NCBI RefSeq assembly: GCF_024519285.1
Contig: NZ_JAMZCY010000005.1
Coordinates: 62,001-126,000 of the forward strand
Source of the DNA: Cohnella sp. WQ 127256
GTDB taxonomy: Bacteria; Bacillota; Bacilli; Paenibacillales; Paenibacillaceae
Direction: 5' to 3'
DNA length: 64,000 nucleotides
Shown here: positions 17,892-27,090 of the stretch, piece after piece
Position numbering within the stretch: position 1 is the stretch's first letter
Layout: the number at the start of each line of letters is the position of its first letter
Notes under the pieces: model-generated
Database searches by the model: none
The model's input: only the letters and a program-made list of their open reading frames with translations
Told to the model about the DNA's origin: nothing
Translations under genes and position numbers: made by a program

Positions 17892-17966
17892 ATGAAAACG
17901 CTGTTTAAGCTCATTACGGAGGTTGTATCGATAGGAAAAGAGGGAGAGACTCTATATGAGCCATAG
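17892..17966 (+). CDS. 24-residue small ORF coupled to the GreA-like gene
   Basis: GGAGG lies nine bases before an ATG that opens a 24-codon frame (MKTLFKLITEVVSIGKEGET, then LYEP). It overlaps the next gene by 11 bp: its last codons GAG-CCA-TAG are read within ATGAGCCATAG. The peptide is amphipathic with no recognised family. It may be a real miniprotein or a leader whose translation opens the downstream ribosome site. Evidence is a good ribosome site and the overlap only. Confidence 0.4.
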   Translation: MKTLFKLITEVVSIGKEGETLYEP

Positions 17967-18378
17967 TCATAACGAACGACTACACGGTGATTTAACCAGG
18001 CAGCTTAGCTATTTCGAGAAAGAAACGAAGGAATTACTAAGAAAAGTGTATCCCGATATGTCAAAAAGGGATGAAATGCAAAAATTACTGGATAGCTATA
18101 CAGATCATATTCGATTATTTCAAGCTGGCTCCATCGCTGGTGATACGGATTCGCTCGTATGGATTGGATCAAGCGTCACCATTCAGGATGAGATAGATCG
18201 ATTAGATGAAACCTATAAGATTGTAATGCCGCATGAAGTAAATGTAGATCTAGGGCATATCTCCTTCTTGTCTCCACTCGGAAGTAAGCTATTACTTGCG
18301 CGTAAAGATAATCGGATCGAGGTGGAATCTCCTTCTGGAAGCTATGAGGTCATCATTATGAATGTATCCCGCTCCTAA
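17956..18378 (+). CDS. GreA/GreB C-terminal domain protein
   Basis: The 140-residue protein starts behind GGGAGAG. The N-terminal half is a predicted coiled coil (LTRQLSYFEKETKELLRKVY). Residues about 70-137 (VWIGSSVTIQDEIDRLDETYKIVMP, ISFLSPLGSKLLLARKDNRI, SYEVIIMNV) match the FKBP-like C-terminal domain of GreA and Rnk, which binds RNA polymerase near the secondary channel. GreA itself is about 157 residues with a longer coiled coil whose tip carries acidic catalytic residues. Here the N-terminal segment is shorter, so it may modulate polymerase without transcript cleavage (inference). A strong terminator follows. Confidence 0.8.
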   Translation: MSHSHNERLHGDLTRQLSYFEKETKELLRKVYPDMSKRDEMQKLLDSYTDHIRLFQAGSIAGDTDSLVWIGSSVTIQDEIDRLDETYKIVMPHEVNVDLGHISFLSPLGSKLLLARKDNRIEVESPSGSYEVIIMNVSRS

Positions 18379-18451
18379 GGTGAATATCGGGAAGTACATA
18401 TAAAATGGTTGCAAAATCATACTTGACGGTAAATACAAACAAGAATAACAT

Positions 18452-18480
18452 AACGCCAAGGGTGTACCTTGGCGTTTCTT
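18452..18480 (+). terminator. Rho-independent terminator after the GreA-like gene
   Basis: A perfect 10-bp stem (AACGCCAAGG and CCTTGGCGTT) closes a 5-nt loop and is followed by TCTTTA. It separates the GreA-like gene from module B. Confidence 0.8.
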
Positions 18481-18552
18481 TACATACCCTGTTACACCTT
18501 GCCAATCCACTTACGAACCCAGCCCTATAACCTGAGAGGAAGACTGACTAGT

Positions 18553-20367
18553 ATGCAAACCAGGACCTTTAACTGGTTCAGAAGCCAGAAGATATACAAT
18601 AAAATTATCCTCATCTATTTCCCGCTTGTCGTTGTCCCACTCTTACTACTAGGTCTGTTTTCTTATACGATCAATACAGAAGCTGTCATTAAAAAAACGA
18701 AAAAAAACATGCTAGATGAGTCGCTACTCATCACGACAAGAATCGATACGATCATCGCAAATGCGGAAAGCTTTGCCAATATTGCGATGCTGGATCTTAA
18801 CAAGGAAACCCAGTTAAAAACGTTGGAGCGAAAGGTAAGGCAGGACGGCGATGGCGAATGGCTGACGAACGACGATCACGTGCTACGTAGCCAGATTGAA
18901 AACAAGCTTGATTTTGCAAAATTAATATTCCGTGAGGTGGAGTCTGCCGTATTTATCGATCTCAATCAGAACGTCTATTCTACCGATCCCTTGCTTGTCA
19001 AAGGCACATTGGATGGTTTGGAAAGCTCCATGTACAGAGATGTCGAGAATAGCAACGGCATCATGAGGTGGTTTCCGATGGAACACAGAGCCTTCTGGGT
19101 TATGGACGAGAACAAGGCCGTACTCACTGTGGGGAAAAAAATTCTAGATACAGAGACAATGGATACGCTGGGCTATTTATTTGTAAACATCAATGAGAAA
19201 ACGCTATCATCCGTGTATCACCCAGTCGGACCCGTTCAGTCGAATGGATATTATATTGTGGATAACCGCGGCATCGTGATTTCTTCAGCAGACGAATCGA
19301 ATATCATGTTGCCTCTTGAGCCGGACAAGCTAAGTGAGATCCTATCACAAGATACGGTAACGGAAAAGACGAAGAGAGCGAACGGGGAGAAAATTCTGCT
19401 GACAGCAATGCCATTTGGTAAGTCGAAATGGAAATTGGTAAACGAAATCTCCCTTAACGAGCTGACCCATGAAACTCGTCAGGTTTCAAATATTATTTTG
19501 ATCATAGGCGGGGTATGTTTATTACTTGCTCTAATGGGAGCGATCATCTTGTCCAGGGCGATAGCCACTCCGATTATCTCGTTGGCAAAGCATATGAATC
19601 GGATAAGGGATGAGAATATCGATCGTCCTGTCGAGGTTAAAAGCCGTGACGAAATCGGGATTCTTGGTTCGGGCTTGAATATGATGCTCGTCAGAGTAAA
19701 CGATCTGCTTGTCAAAGTGAAGGAAGAACAGAAATTAAAAAGGGAGTATGAGTTGGCACTCATTCAGGACCAGATCAAGCCACACTTCTTCTACAATACA
19801 CTTGAGCTTATTTATGTGCTTTGCAAGACGGGGGAAAATGAAGAAGCGGGAAAAGCGACCAAAGCATTAGCTGACTTCTACAGGGTCGCATTAAGCAACG
19901 GCAAAGAGATTATTACAGTCAGGGAGGAAATACGAAATTTACATAGTTATCTGTATATCCAAAGTGCCCGCTACTCGGATTTGTTCGATTTTCAGATTCA
20001 AATTCCTAATGAGCTGTTGAACTACTCGATTCCTAAGCTAACCTTACAGCCTTTGGTTGAGAATGCGATTTACCATGGACTGAAGGAGAAGGGAAGCTTT
20101 GGTCATATTACAGTTGCTGGCGTTAGAGAAGGAGATAAGATTTGCTTAAGCGTGAAGGATGATGGCGTCGGAATTTCACCAGAGAGGCTCGAACAGATGA
20201 AGGAAGACAAGCAGATGAGCGCTACGTTCGGATTGAATAGCGTCGATGAAAGGATAAAGCTATATTTCGGCGACAAGTATGGAATAAGAATCCAGAGCAG
20301 CATAGGTGAAGGCACGGAGATTATAGTGGATATTCCATTAACGAACGGAGATCAGCTAGATGTATAA
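18553..20367 (+). CDS. YesM-type sensor histidine kinase (module B)
   Basis: The 604-residue kinase has transmembrane helices at about 17-39 and 312-334 around a Cache-like extracytoplasmic domain, then HAMP (about 335-388) and the His_kinase motif QDQIKPHFFYNT with His411. This differs slightly from the usual QAQINPHFLYNT. The ATPase boxes are LQPLVENAIYHGL, KDDGVGISPE and FGLNSVDERI. I use the ATG at 18553 (MQTRTFN) behind GAGAGGAA; an earlier frame start at 18469 lies in the terminator stem. The 3' end overlaps the regulator start by 8 bp. It is predicted to sense the sugar handled by the downstream transporter. Confidence 0.93.
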   Translation: MQTRTFNWFRSQKIYNKIILIYFPLVVVPLLLLGLFSYTINTEAVIKKTKKNMLDESLLITTRIDTIIANAESFANIAMLDLNKETQLKTLERKVRQDGDGEWLTNDDHVLRSQIENKLDFAKLIFREVESAVFIDLNQNVYSTDPLLVKGTLDGLESSMYRDVENSNGIMRWFPMEHRAFWVMDENKAVLTVGKKILDTETMDTLGYLFVNINEKTLSSVYHPVGPVQSNGYYIVDNRGIVISSADESNIMLPLEPDKLSEILSQDTVTEKTKRANGEKILLTAMPFGKSKWKLVNEISLNELTHETRQVSNIILIIGGVCLLLALMGAIILSRAIATPIISLAKHMNRIRDENIDRPVEVKSRDEIGILGSGLNMMLVRVNDLLVKVKEEQKLKREYELALIQDQIKPHFFYNTLELIYVLCKTGENEEAGKATKALADFYRVALSNGKEIITVREEIRNLHSYLYIQSARYSDLFDFQIQIPNELLNYSIPKLTLQPLVENAIYHGLKEKGSFGHITVAGVREGDKICLSVKDDGVGISPERLEQMKEDKQMSATFGLNSVDERIKLYFGDKYGIRIQSSIGEGTEIIVDIPLTNGDQLDV

Positions 20368-21949
20368 AGTTATTTTTGCAGATGATGAAGCGACATTCCG
20401 GACTTATTTCAAACGTGTAATCGACTGGAACGCGCATGGTTTCGAGATTTGTGGCGAGGCGAAGAACGGGTTAGAAGCTTTAGAGCTGATTGAACAAGTA
20501 CGACCCGATATCGCATTTATTGATATTAACATGCCTTATATGAATGGAATGGATCTCGCGGCTAAAGTGAAGGAGCAATATCCGTCCACCTTCATTTTGC
20601 TCGTAACCGGTCATAGCGAATTCGAGTACGCTCGGAAAGCCGTCAAGATCGGTGTGGACGATTATATTCTGAAGCCATTCGATGAAGATGAGCTACTCGT
20701 CGCGCTTGCCAAAGTGAAAGGCACTATGGATAAGTTGCGAGTCGAACGGGACAACTTACAGAAGGAACGGCAGGTCTGGAAGGAAAGCTTCTTAAACCTA
20801 CTCATTAGTAATGAATACACCGAAGATAACGAGACAATCAAGAGCCAGATGAGTATGTTTCACATACAAGAAGATCGTATGGTGTTCCAGGTCATATCGG
20901 TCGAGATTGATAGTCTACATGAGCAATGGCCGGATTCAGGAGAAATTCATCTACGCAAATATATTATTGCGAATCTCTTAAATGATCTGATTCAACTAGA
21001 AGGGCAGCATTTTATATTTAATGGCCCTGAGAATCGGATTATCTCGCTTCTGCAATTTACGGAAGAGGGTGCAGATCAACGATTCTCGATAGAGGGATTC
21101 TCGAAGCTCTGCTCTTTAATTAAAAGGCGCTTCGGCTTTAGTGTGACGGTGGGAGCGGGGTGTGCTGGACCTGGGATTATCTCCATTCGTCAGTCTTACA
21201 AAGAATCGGTTATCGCGCTACGAAATAAGATTTCTATGAATTTAATGGATGTAATCATGTATCGGGATATCTCATCCAAGGCGGCGAATATTGGTTTCTA
21301 TCCGAGCGAGATGAATGAGAATCTACTTATCCATCTAAGGCTCCACGATGAGGAAAAAATCAAAAATACATTGGATTCCATTCGCGACTATATTAGGGAA
21401 AACCAGCTTTCTGGGGATTATATTCATATGATTCTAGCAGGGTTAGTCTCGCTCTGTCTGACTTATATTTATGAAATAGGTAAGCGAGTGGACGATATCC
21501 TACCTAAGTCTTTCTCACCGTTTGAAGAAATTACAAACAAGTCATCCGTTGAAGCCGCATTCGAATGGATCACTGATCTTTATTTGAACGTGACAGGTCA
21601 TTCGAAGAGCATTAAACGTTCTAAGTCTAGCAAAATATTATTATCGGCTCGAGAATACATTGATACCCACTATAGGGATAGCCAACTCAAGGTAGAGGAT
21701 ATCGCTAGGCAATTTTTAATTCAACCCCGTTATTTGCTGAAAATATTTCAGGAAGGGCTTGGAATGAGCGTTAGTGACTATCTGTTCGAAACAAGAATGC
21801 AAAGGGCGAAGGAGCTCTTGGTGTCTGGACAAAATCTGCGTTTGACGAATATTGCGGAAATGGTCGGCTACAGTGATCCTGGACATTTTAGCAAAAGCTT
21901 CAAAAAGTATACAGGTCTAACTCCTAGTGAGTATGAGGTCACGCGTTAG
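20360..21949 (+). CDS. YesN-type response regulator, AraC output (module B)
   Basis: This 529-residue regulator has a receiver domain (acidic pair Asp8-Asp9, phospho-acceptor Asp55 in IAFIDINMPYMNG, Lys in ILKPFDEDE) and two C-terminal helix-turn-helix motifs (VEDIARQFLIQPRYLLKIF, LTNIAEMVGYSDPGHFSKSF) ending YTGLTPSEYE. It overlaps the kinase gene by 8 bp, so the two are translationally coupled. It is followed by a 122-bp gap containing a promoter with cre-like site, then the binding-protein gene, the likely target. Confidence 0.93.
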   Translation: MYKVIFADDEATFRTYFKRVIDWNAHGFEICGEAKNGLEALELIEQVRPDIAFIDINMPYMNGMDLAAKVKEQYPSTFILLVTGHSEFEYARKAVKIGVDDYILKPFDEDELLVALAKVKGTMDKLRVERDNLQKERQVWKESFLNLLISNEYTEDNETIKSQMSMFHIQEDRMVFQVISVEIDSLHEQWPDSGEIHLRKYIIANLLNDLIQLEGQHFIFNGPENRIISLLQFTEEGADQRFSIEGFSKLCSLIKRRFGFSVTVGAGCAGPGIISIRQSYKESVIALRNKISMNLMDVIMYRDISSKAANIGFYPSEMNENLLIHLRLHDEEKIKNTLDSIRDYIRENQLSGDYIHMILAGLVSLCLTYIYEIGKRVDDILPKSFSPFEEITNKSSVEAAFEWITDLYLNVTGHSKSIKRSKSSKILLSAREYIDTHYRDSQLKVEDIARQFLIQPRYLLKIFQEGLGMSVSDYLFETRMQRAKELLVSGQNLRLTNIAEMVGYSDPGHFSKSFKKYTGLTPSEYEVTR

Positions 21950-21974
21950 TCGTGTTAGAGAATTAGAGATATGA

Positions 21975-22037
21975 TGCTGAATTGTACAAATGAGTGCCGA
22001 TTTCTCCCTTACAGTCGTGTAAGCGTTTTTATACAAT
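21975..22037 (+). promoter_or_regulatory. Transporter promoter with cre site and weak direct repeat (module B)
   Basis: TTACAG (22009-22014), 17 bp, TACAAT (22032-22037) form a promoter with a poor -35. Between the boxes lies TGTAAGCGTTTTTA (22018-22031), one base from the cre consensus TGWAARCGYTWNCA, so CcpA repression is plausible. Upstream, TGCTGAATT (21975-21983) and TGCCGATTT (21995-22003) are 7/9 similar and 20 bp apart, a weak candidate for YesN binding. Confidence 0.5.
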
Positions 22038-22071
22038 ACAAGCAGATCGAAACAATAAGGGGGATACACCT

Positions 22072-23451
22072 TTGAAGAACAAAATGAGAAAACCAGCCTT
22101 TATGCTGCTTGTGCTGTCAATGATTGTGCTAGCACTATCAGCGTGCGGATCCAACAACAAGAACAACAATGCTTCAAGTACGTCAAGTTCTACGCCAAGT
22201 GCAACGACTGAAGCAAGTGCTAGTGCTTCGACGCCTGCGGAAAGCAAAGAGCCAGCGAAGGATCCTGTTAAGCTGAAGTTCTACGCGCAATATAGCGGGG
22301 TCGAGATGCCTGTGTATGATGCAACGAAAGAAGCCTTGAAGCTAGTCATGCCTGAGGTGGACGTTGAATTCGAGGTTGCAGCTCAGGATGACGAGCAAAA
22401 AATCAAAACGTATGCTGCAGCTGGCAGCTTACCTGATATCTTCTTTGCTTCTAGCGGTCTCATCGAAGCGCTTAAGAAATCGGACAACCTCATGGTAATG
22501 GACGATGTCGTTAAAGAACTTAACATCGAAGCTCTATTGAATGAAAGCTCCAAGCCAATGCTCTGGAACAAAGACGGTCACTCTTATGCGGTGCCGAACG
22601 TTGGTCAATGGGCAGGAGTGTTCTACTATAACAAAGATCTGTTTACAGCAAACAACATTAAAGTACCTACGAACTATACAGAGTTTCTAGAAGCAGTTAA
22701 AGCGTTCAAAGCGAAAGGCATTATTCCACTTTCCCTATTCGGCAAAGAAAAATGGCCTGGCGTACTTATGCTAGACATGGCTATCGTGGGATCAGCTCAA
22801 CCAGAAGGTTTGAAACGCCTAGACAACGGTGAAGGTAACTTCTCGGAAGAGGTATATACGAAAGGCGCGAATAAAATCAACGAGCTTATCAAAGCTGGAC
22901 TGCTGTCCAAAAATGCTTTCAACACAACGGCTGATGATGCTGCGGCACAATTTGCTGCTGGTAAAGCAGCAATGCTACTTAATGGTGCATGGTCTATGGC
23001 TTTCCAATACGAAAACTTAGGCGATAAGCTGGACATTATGTATAACCCGCTTGCGGATGCGGAAATCGCAGACCAAGTGAAGTGGAATATGAGCGGTGGC
23101 GGCTTTAACCAAGGCTTCGCGGTTTCCAAAAATTCAAAAAATGCAGACGTTGCGGCTAAATATGCAGCACTGTTCTCCATCGAATTTGCGAAGCAACGTG
23201 TACTTCAGTTGGCAGACCCTAACTCTATCCTAGTAGAGAAGGTTATCCCTACGAACGGTCTTAACCCTGTACAGCAAAAATACTCGGATGATTCCGCGAA
23301 TTTCAAAACAATGACTACCTTCGCATGGGGCTATGAGAATGCGAAATTCAAAACTGAAATTGAAGACATCACACAAAAATTGTTTGCAGGTCAAAAAGTG
23401 GATGACTACGTCAGTGATATGAATAAAGCACTAGAAACAGCCCGCAAATAA
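22072..23451 (+). CDS. Extracellular sugar-binding lipoprotein (module B)
   Basis: The 459-residue protein belongs to the family 1 (MalE-like) solute-binding proteins. The signal peptide ends in a lipobox (LALSAC), followed by an Asn/Ser/Thr/Ala-rich linker. The body runs from VKLKFYAQYSGVEMP to DMNKALETARK and contains FNQGFAVSKNS. I choose TTG at 22072 as start because GGGGG lies eight bases upstream; the ATG at 22084 is 20 bases away. It is first in the transporter operon, and a terminator-like hairpin follows, giving more binding protein than permease (inference). Confidence 0.92.
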   Translation: MKNKMRKPAFMLLVLSMIVLALSACGSNNKNNNASSTSSSTPSATTEASASASTPAESKEPAKDPVKLKFYAQYSGVEMPVYDATKEALKLVMPEVDVEFEVAAQDDEQKIKTYAAAGSLPDIFFASSGLIEALKKSDNLMVMDDVVKELNIEALLNESSKPMLWNKDGHSYAVPNVGQWAGVFYYNKDLFTANNIKVPTNYTEFLEAVKAFKAKGIIPLSLFGKEKWPGVLMLDMAIVGSAQPEGLKRLDNGEGNFSEEVYTKGANKINELIKAGLLSKNAFNTTADDAAAQFAAGKAAMLLNGAWSMAFQYENLGDKLDIMYNPLADAEIADQVKWNMSGGGFNQGFAVSKNSKNADVAAKYAALFSIEFAKQRVLQLADPNSILVEKVIPTNGLNPVQQKYSDDSANFKTMTTFAWGYENAKFKTEIEDITQKLFAGQKVDDYVSDMNKALETARK

Positions 23452-23468
23452 AAAATGCTAAAGGAAGA

Positions 23469-23503
23469 CAGGTTGTCCTACTTATCTGGGACGACCTGTT
23501 TTT
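23469..23503 (+). terminator. Attenuating hairpin between binding protein and permease genes
   Basis: CAGGTTGTCC and GGACGACCTG form a 10-bp stem with one G-U pair and a 10-nt loop, followed by TTTTTC. As the permeases lie directly downstream with no clear new promoter, partial read-through is likely. Confidence 0.7.
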
Positions 23504-23519
23504 CAGAAAGGAGGAGCAC

Positions 23520-24401
23520 ATGACTCACAAAGCAAAATATAATTTGGCGTTACTTATTTTCACGGTGCCGACGTTGCTCTTTTTTACCGTCATTGTTATT
23601 ATTCCGATTTTGCAAACCTTTCAGAAAAGCTTCTTCGACTGGGATGGCTTATCGCCAGCAACCTTTATTGGATTAGACAATTATACCCGACTGTTGGACG
23701 ATGATACTTTTTGGGTTTCACTTAAGAATGGATTGATTTTCGCTTTCGTGCTGGTCGTCTACCAGATTGGTATTGGTACATTGCTCGCGATCGCTTTAAG
23801 CTCGAAGGGCTTGAAGGCTCATAAGTTTTTTCGCACGAGCTATTTCGTACCTGTTGTGCTCTCCGGCGTTGTCGTTTCCCAGCTGTGGATTGCGATTTAT
23901 AACGCTGATGGAGGCTTAATTAACAGTGTGTTCGCGATGCTCGGCTTCAACTATGAGCAAGCTTGGCTAAGTGGAGAGCATACTTCGATCTGGGCAATTG
24001 CCTTCTCTGCGGCTTGGCACAACTTAGGAATTCAATTCGTGCTCATCTATACCGCGATCAAGTCGATCCCTGAGCATTTGTACGAGGCCGCTAAAATCGA
24101 CGGTGCACCCTTCTGGAAAATGCATTGGAAAATTACGATTCCGTTGCTTAGCGAAACGTATAAATTTTGCCTCATTATCGCGATAACGGGCGGTTTGAAT
24201 GCGTTCCAGAACATGTATGTCATGACGAACGGTGGTCCCGGCAATATTTCGTTTACATTAACCTTTATGATGTACAAGGCCGCATTCCGCTCTGGGGAAT
24301 ATGGATATGGTTCTGCAGCAGCAGCTATTCTAGTTATCGAGTGCTTGTTGTTCACAATCCTAATTAACAGATTTTTGGCACGAGAGAAAATAACTTACTA
24401 A
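23520..24401 (+). CDS. ABC sugar permease, MalF/UgpA type (module B)
   Basis: The 293-residue channel subunit has six predicted helices beginning with LALLIFTVPTLLFFTVIVIIP and the EAA loop EAAKIDGAPFWKMHWKITIP at about residues 190-209. MTNGGPGNISFTLTFMMYK is typical of sugar permeases of this group. GGAGGAG precedes its ATG. It is the first of two permeases and lies 12 bp before the next. There is no ATPase gene in the module. Confidence 0.93.
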   Translation: MTHKAKYNLALLIFTVPTLLFFTVIVIIPILQTFQKSFFDWDGLSPATFIGLDNYTRLLDDDTFWVSLKNGLIFAFVLVVYQIGIGTLLAIALSSKGLKAHKFFRTSYFVPVVLSGVVVSQLWIAIYNADGGLINSVFAMLGFNYEQAWLSGEHTSIWAIAFSAAWHNLGIQFVLIYTAIKSIPEHLYEAAKIDGAPFWKMHWKITIPLLSETYKFCLIIAITGGLNAFQNMYVMTNGGPGNISFTLTFMMYKAAFRSGEYGYGSAAAAILVIECLLFTILINRFLAREKITY

Positions 24402-24413
24402 CGGAGGGATCTT

Positions 24414-25247
24414 ATGTTAAAGCGACTGACATCTAGAGCGCTGGTCTATGGTCCGCTCTCGTTCTTCGTGCTTATTAGTTTATATCCACTTATCTGGTTG
24501 CTGTTCTACTCCTTTAAGAACAACGAAGAGATTTTCTCGACGAACGTATTCGGTATTCCGAAAAATTGGCGCTTTGAAAACTATAACAATGCCTTCGGTG
24601 CTTTTGATCTCTTAGCGTACTTTAAGAACAGCCTGATCGTATCGATTGGCACGGTCGTATTTACGTGTATTCTTGCACTTATGTTTTCTTATGCCGCGGC
24701 ACGGATGCGGTGGAGATTCGCTAACGCAAGCAGAATCTATATGACCGTGGGGATGTTCATTCCCATGCAAATCATTTTGATTCCATTGTTAATTATGGAG
24801 CGCACGATGCACCTGCAGAACAGCTATCTCGCAGTTATCGTTCCGTATGTGGCTTTTCAGTTATCATTTGCAACGATTATATTTTATGCCTTTTTCCGAT
24901 CATTGCCCTATGAAATCGAAGAATCAGCAGCCATTGATGGCGCTAGCGTGTATACGATTTTCTTCCGCATAATGGTACCCCTCGTGAAGCCCGCGATTGC
25001 TTCAGTGAGTATATTCGTATTCCTATTTTCTTGGAATGAATTTCTGATCGCATTGATTATGATTAGCGATAATGCATTAAAGACACTACCGCTAGGCTTA
25101 TTATATTTCCAGACGCAGTTTGGTTCCGATTGGGGGGCAATGGGAGCGGTCATGGTGATCTCGACAGTTCCTACGATTCTCGTCTACCTGCTGTTCTCTG
25201 AACAGATTGAAAAAGCTCTGAGCGTAAGCTCGGCCGTCAAAGGTTAA
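24414..25247 (+). CDS. ABC sugar permease, MalG/UgpE type (module B)
   Basis: The 277-residue second channel subunit carries the EAA loop ESAAIDGASVYTIFFRIMVP and ends in the family-typical SVSSAVKG. GGAGGGATCTT precedes the ATG. Together with the upstream permease and the lipoprotein it forms a CUT1-type importer for oligosaccharides. The following GH36-like gene suggests alpha-galactosides as cargo (inference from context). Confidence 0.93.
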   Translation: MLKRLTSRALVYGPLSFFVLISLYPLIWLLFYSFKNNEEIFSTNVFGIPKNWRFENYNNAFGAFDLLAYFKNSLIVSIGTVVFTCILALMFSYAAARMRWRFANASRIYMTVGMFIPMQIILIPLLIMERTMHLQNSYLAVIVPYVAFQLSFATIIFYAFFRSLPYEIEESAAIDGASVYTIFFRIMVPLVKPAIASVSIFVFLFSWNEFLIALIMISDNALKTLPLGLLYFQTQFGSDWGAMGAVMVISTVPTILVYLLFSEQIEKALSVSSAVKG

Positions 25248-25310
25248 GCGACTCCTAGTTTGAGAGTCTGATAGGCATTGGATTGGTATTTGCTAGGGAG
25301 GATAAATAGA

Positions 25311-27089
25311 ATGTTTCTTCAAGCGGGAAATAGAGAGATAACGGTAAGCGGGGGCGGAGAAGGCTTTCGGTATTCGCTTGAACCATTGAATGATGATCAG
25401 GGGATCGCGTATATTCGCTTTACGTTGCAATCGGACGAGCCTCGAATACCGGAGGCGATTCGTCTGTCATGGAGACATCCAGCGATTGATATTTCAGGCT
25501 ACTGGGATCCGGGTGCGAATCGGGAGAAGGGCATCCGAATGGACTTTAGCACGCCGTTTCAGTCTAAGGCCACATCGCTAGCCCCCGTCTGCGCTCTCTA
25601 TAATATGGCTGGGGACAATCGGTTGACGGTCGCTTTCTCCGATGCGATGCGGCCGATGCGAATGCGGGCTGGTATTCAAGAAGAATCAGCACAATTCGAA
25701 ATATGGCTGGAATTGTTTACGGAAGCGGGTCCACCGATATCCCATTACGAAGCGATCATTCGCATCGATACAAGGGACATGTTCTATGCCGATTGCTTGC
25801 GAGAGGTTGGCGAGTGGTGGGCAAGCTTGCCTGGTTATACACCGGCTATTGTTCCGGATACGGCTCGACTTCCGATGTATTCGACGTGGTACAGCTTCCA
25901 TCAGAAGCTTGATCCGGTGGAGATTGAGAAACAGTGCTTATTATCTAAGCAGCTTGGATGTGAAGCGGTTATTGTCGATGATGGCTGGCAGACTGCCAAC
26001 AATGAACGGGGTTATGCTTATTGCGGTGATTGGGAAGCTTCTACGGACCGAATTCCGGATATGAGACGCTTCGTCGACAACGTTCATGCCCTTGGGATGA
26101 AGTTTATACTGTGGTATTCCGTCCCGTTCGTAGGTAGATATTCCAAGGCTTGGAGCCGTTTCGAAGGTAAATTCATGAATACTTACGGCGGGCCAAATAC
26201 AGCAGTGTTTGATCCTCGGTTTCCCGAAGTAAGAGAATATTTAATCGGAATCTACGAACAAGCTTTGAGGGATTGGGATATTGATGGCTTTAAGCTTGAT
26301 TTCGTAGACTCTTTTAATTTGGCGGAGGAAATGAGATATTCGCTTGGTGGGGGAAGGGATTACGATTCCGTACCTGAGGCTGTAGACCGCTTGCTGTCTG
26401 ACGTAATGACAAGACTGAAAGCGATCAAAGATGAGGTCATCATCGAATTCCGGCAAAATTACGTTGGTCCCTTAATGAGGAAATACGGAAATATGTTTCG
26501 GGTGGCGGATTGCCCGAATAACTATAGCCAGAACCGGATTGGTTCGATAGATATTCGACTTTTAAGTGGAAATACTGCTGTTCACTCGGATATGATCATG
26601 TGGAATTGGAATGACAAGGTGGAGAACGTAGCTTTGCAGTTCATTCATTCCCTCTTTTCTGTGCCTCAGCTGTCTGTGTTGATCGACCGCATCTCAGATG
26701 AACATAGGCGAGTTGTCGCTTATTGGTTGACTTTCTGGCGGGAGCATCGGGAATTGCTACTAGATGAAAGGTTACGTCCGGTTTCCCCGGACTTTCTGTA
26801 TCCGGTTGTCTATGCGTATAACGAAGAGCAGTTTCTGGCAGCTGTATACGGTTATCATATCGTTCAGGTTGATCGTGCTGCGACCGAGTGTTATTGGTTT
26901 GTCAACGGAACTTCCCTAGATTCGATAATTGTGGAGCTTGGGGAAAGGATTGAGGGCACAATGGTCGTTCTAGATTGTGAGGGTTCAGAGAGAGAAAGAC
27001 ATTTGGTTAAGCTTGATAAGGGCATTCATCGCTTCAAAATACCTCGATCGGGAAGTATGAGGCTGCAGCATGGAAAGGGAGATGACTAG
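25311..27089 (+). CDS. GH36-like alpha-galactosidase (clan GH-D)
   Basis: The 592-residue protein lacks a signal peptide. An N-terminal beta domain (1-175) precedes the barrel. Barrel motifs include STWYSFHQKLDP, AVIVDDGWQTANN (Asp223-Asp224), FILWYSVPFVG and DIDGFKLDFVDSF, whose Asp330 fits the GH36 nucleophile. Asp400 in FRVADCPNN fits the acid/base position, and SGNTAVHSDMIMW follows. It is shorter than the typical 700-residue GH36 enzymes. I use the ATG at 25311 behind GGGAGG; the frame start at 25278 has no ribosome site. It is downstream of the importer in the same direction, consistent with intracellular cleavage of imported alpha-galactosides. The exact substrate is inferred. Confidence 0.82.
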   Translation: MFLQAGNREITVSGGGEGFRYSLEPLNDDQGIAYIRFTLQSDEPRIPEAIRLSWRHPAIDISGYWDPGANREKGIRMDFSTPFQSKATSLAPVCALYNMAGDNRLTVAFSDAMRPMRMRAGIQEESAQFEIWLELFTEAGPPISHYEAIIRIDTRDMFYADCLREVGEWWASLPGYTPAIVPDTARLPMYSTWYSFHQKLDPVEIEKQCLLSKQLGCEAVIVDDGWQTANNERGYAYCGDWEASTDRIPDMRRFVDNVHALGMKFILWYSVPFVGRYSKAWSRFEGKFMNTYGGPNTAVFDPRFPEVREYLIGIYEQALRDWDIDGFKLDFVDSFNLAEEMRYSLGGGRDYDSVPEAVDRLLSDVMTRLKAIKDEVIIEFRQNYVGPLMRKYGNMFRVADCPNNYSQNRIGSIDIRLLSGNTAVHSDMIMWNWNDKVENVALQFIHSLFSVPQLSVLIDRISDEHRRVVAYWLTFWREHRELLLDERLRPVSPDFLYPVVYAYNEEQFLAAVYGYHIVQVDRAATECYWFVNGTSLDSIIVELGERIEGTMVVLDCEGSERERHLVKLDKGIHRFKIPRSGSMRLQHGKGDD

Positions 27090-27090
27090 C

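Noticed and set aside
17709..17966. An 85-residue plus-strand frame bridging the Sm-like and GreA-like genes
   Set aside because: Its first part overlaps the Sm-like gene and runs through the hairpin at 17847-17865 without a start site. Only the internal ATG at 17892 has a ribosome site, so I kept just the 24-residue ORF.
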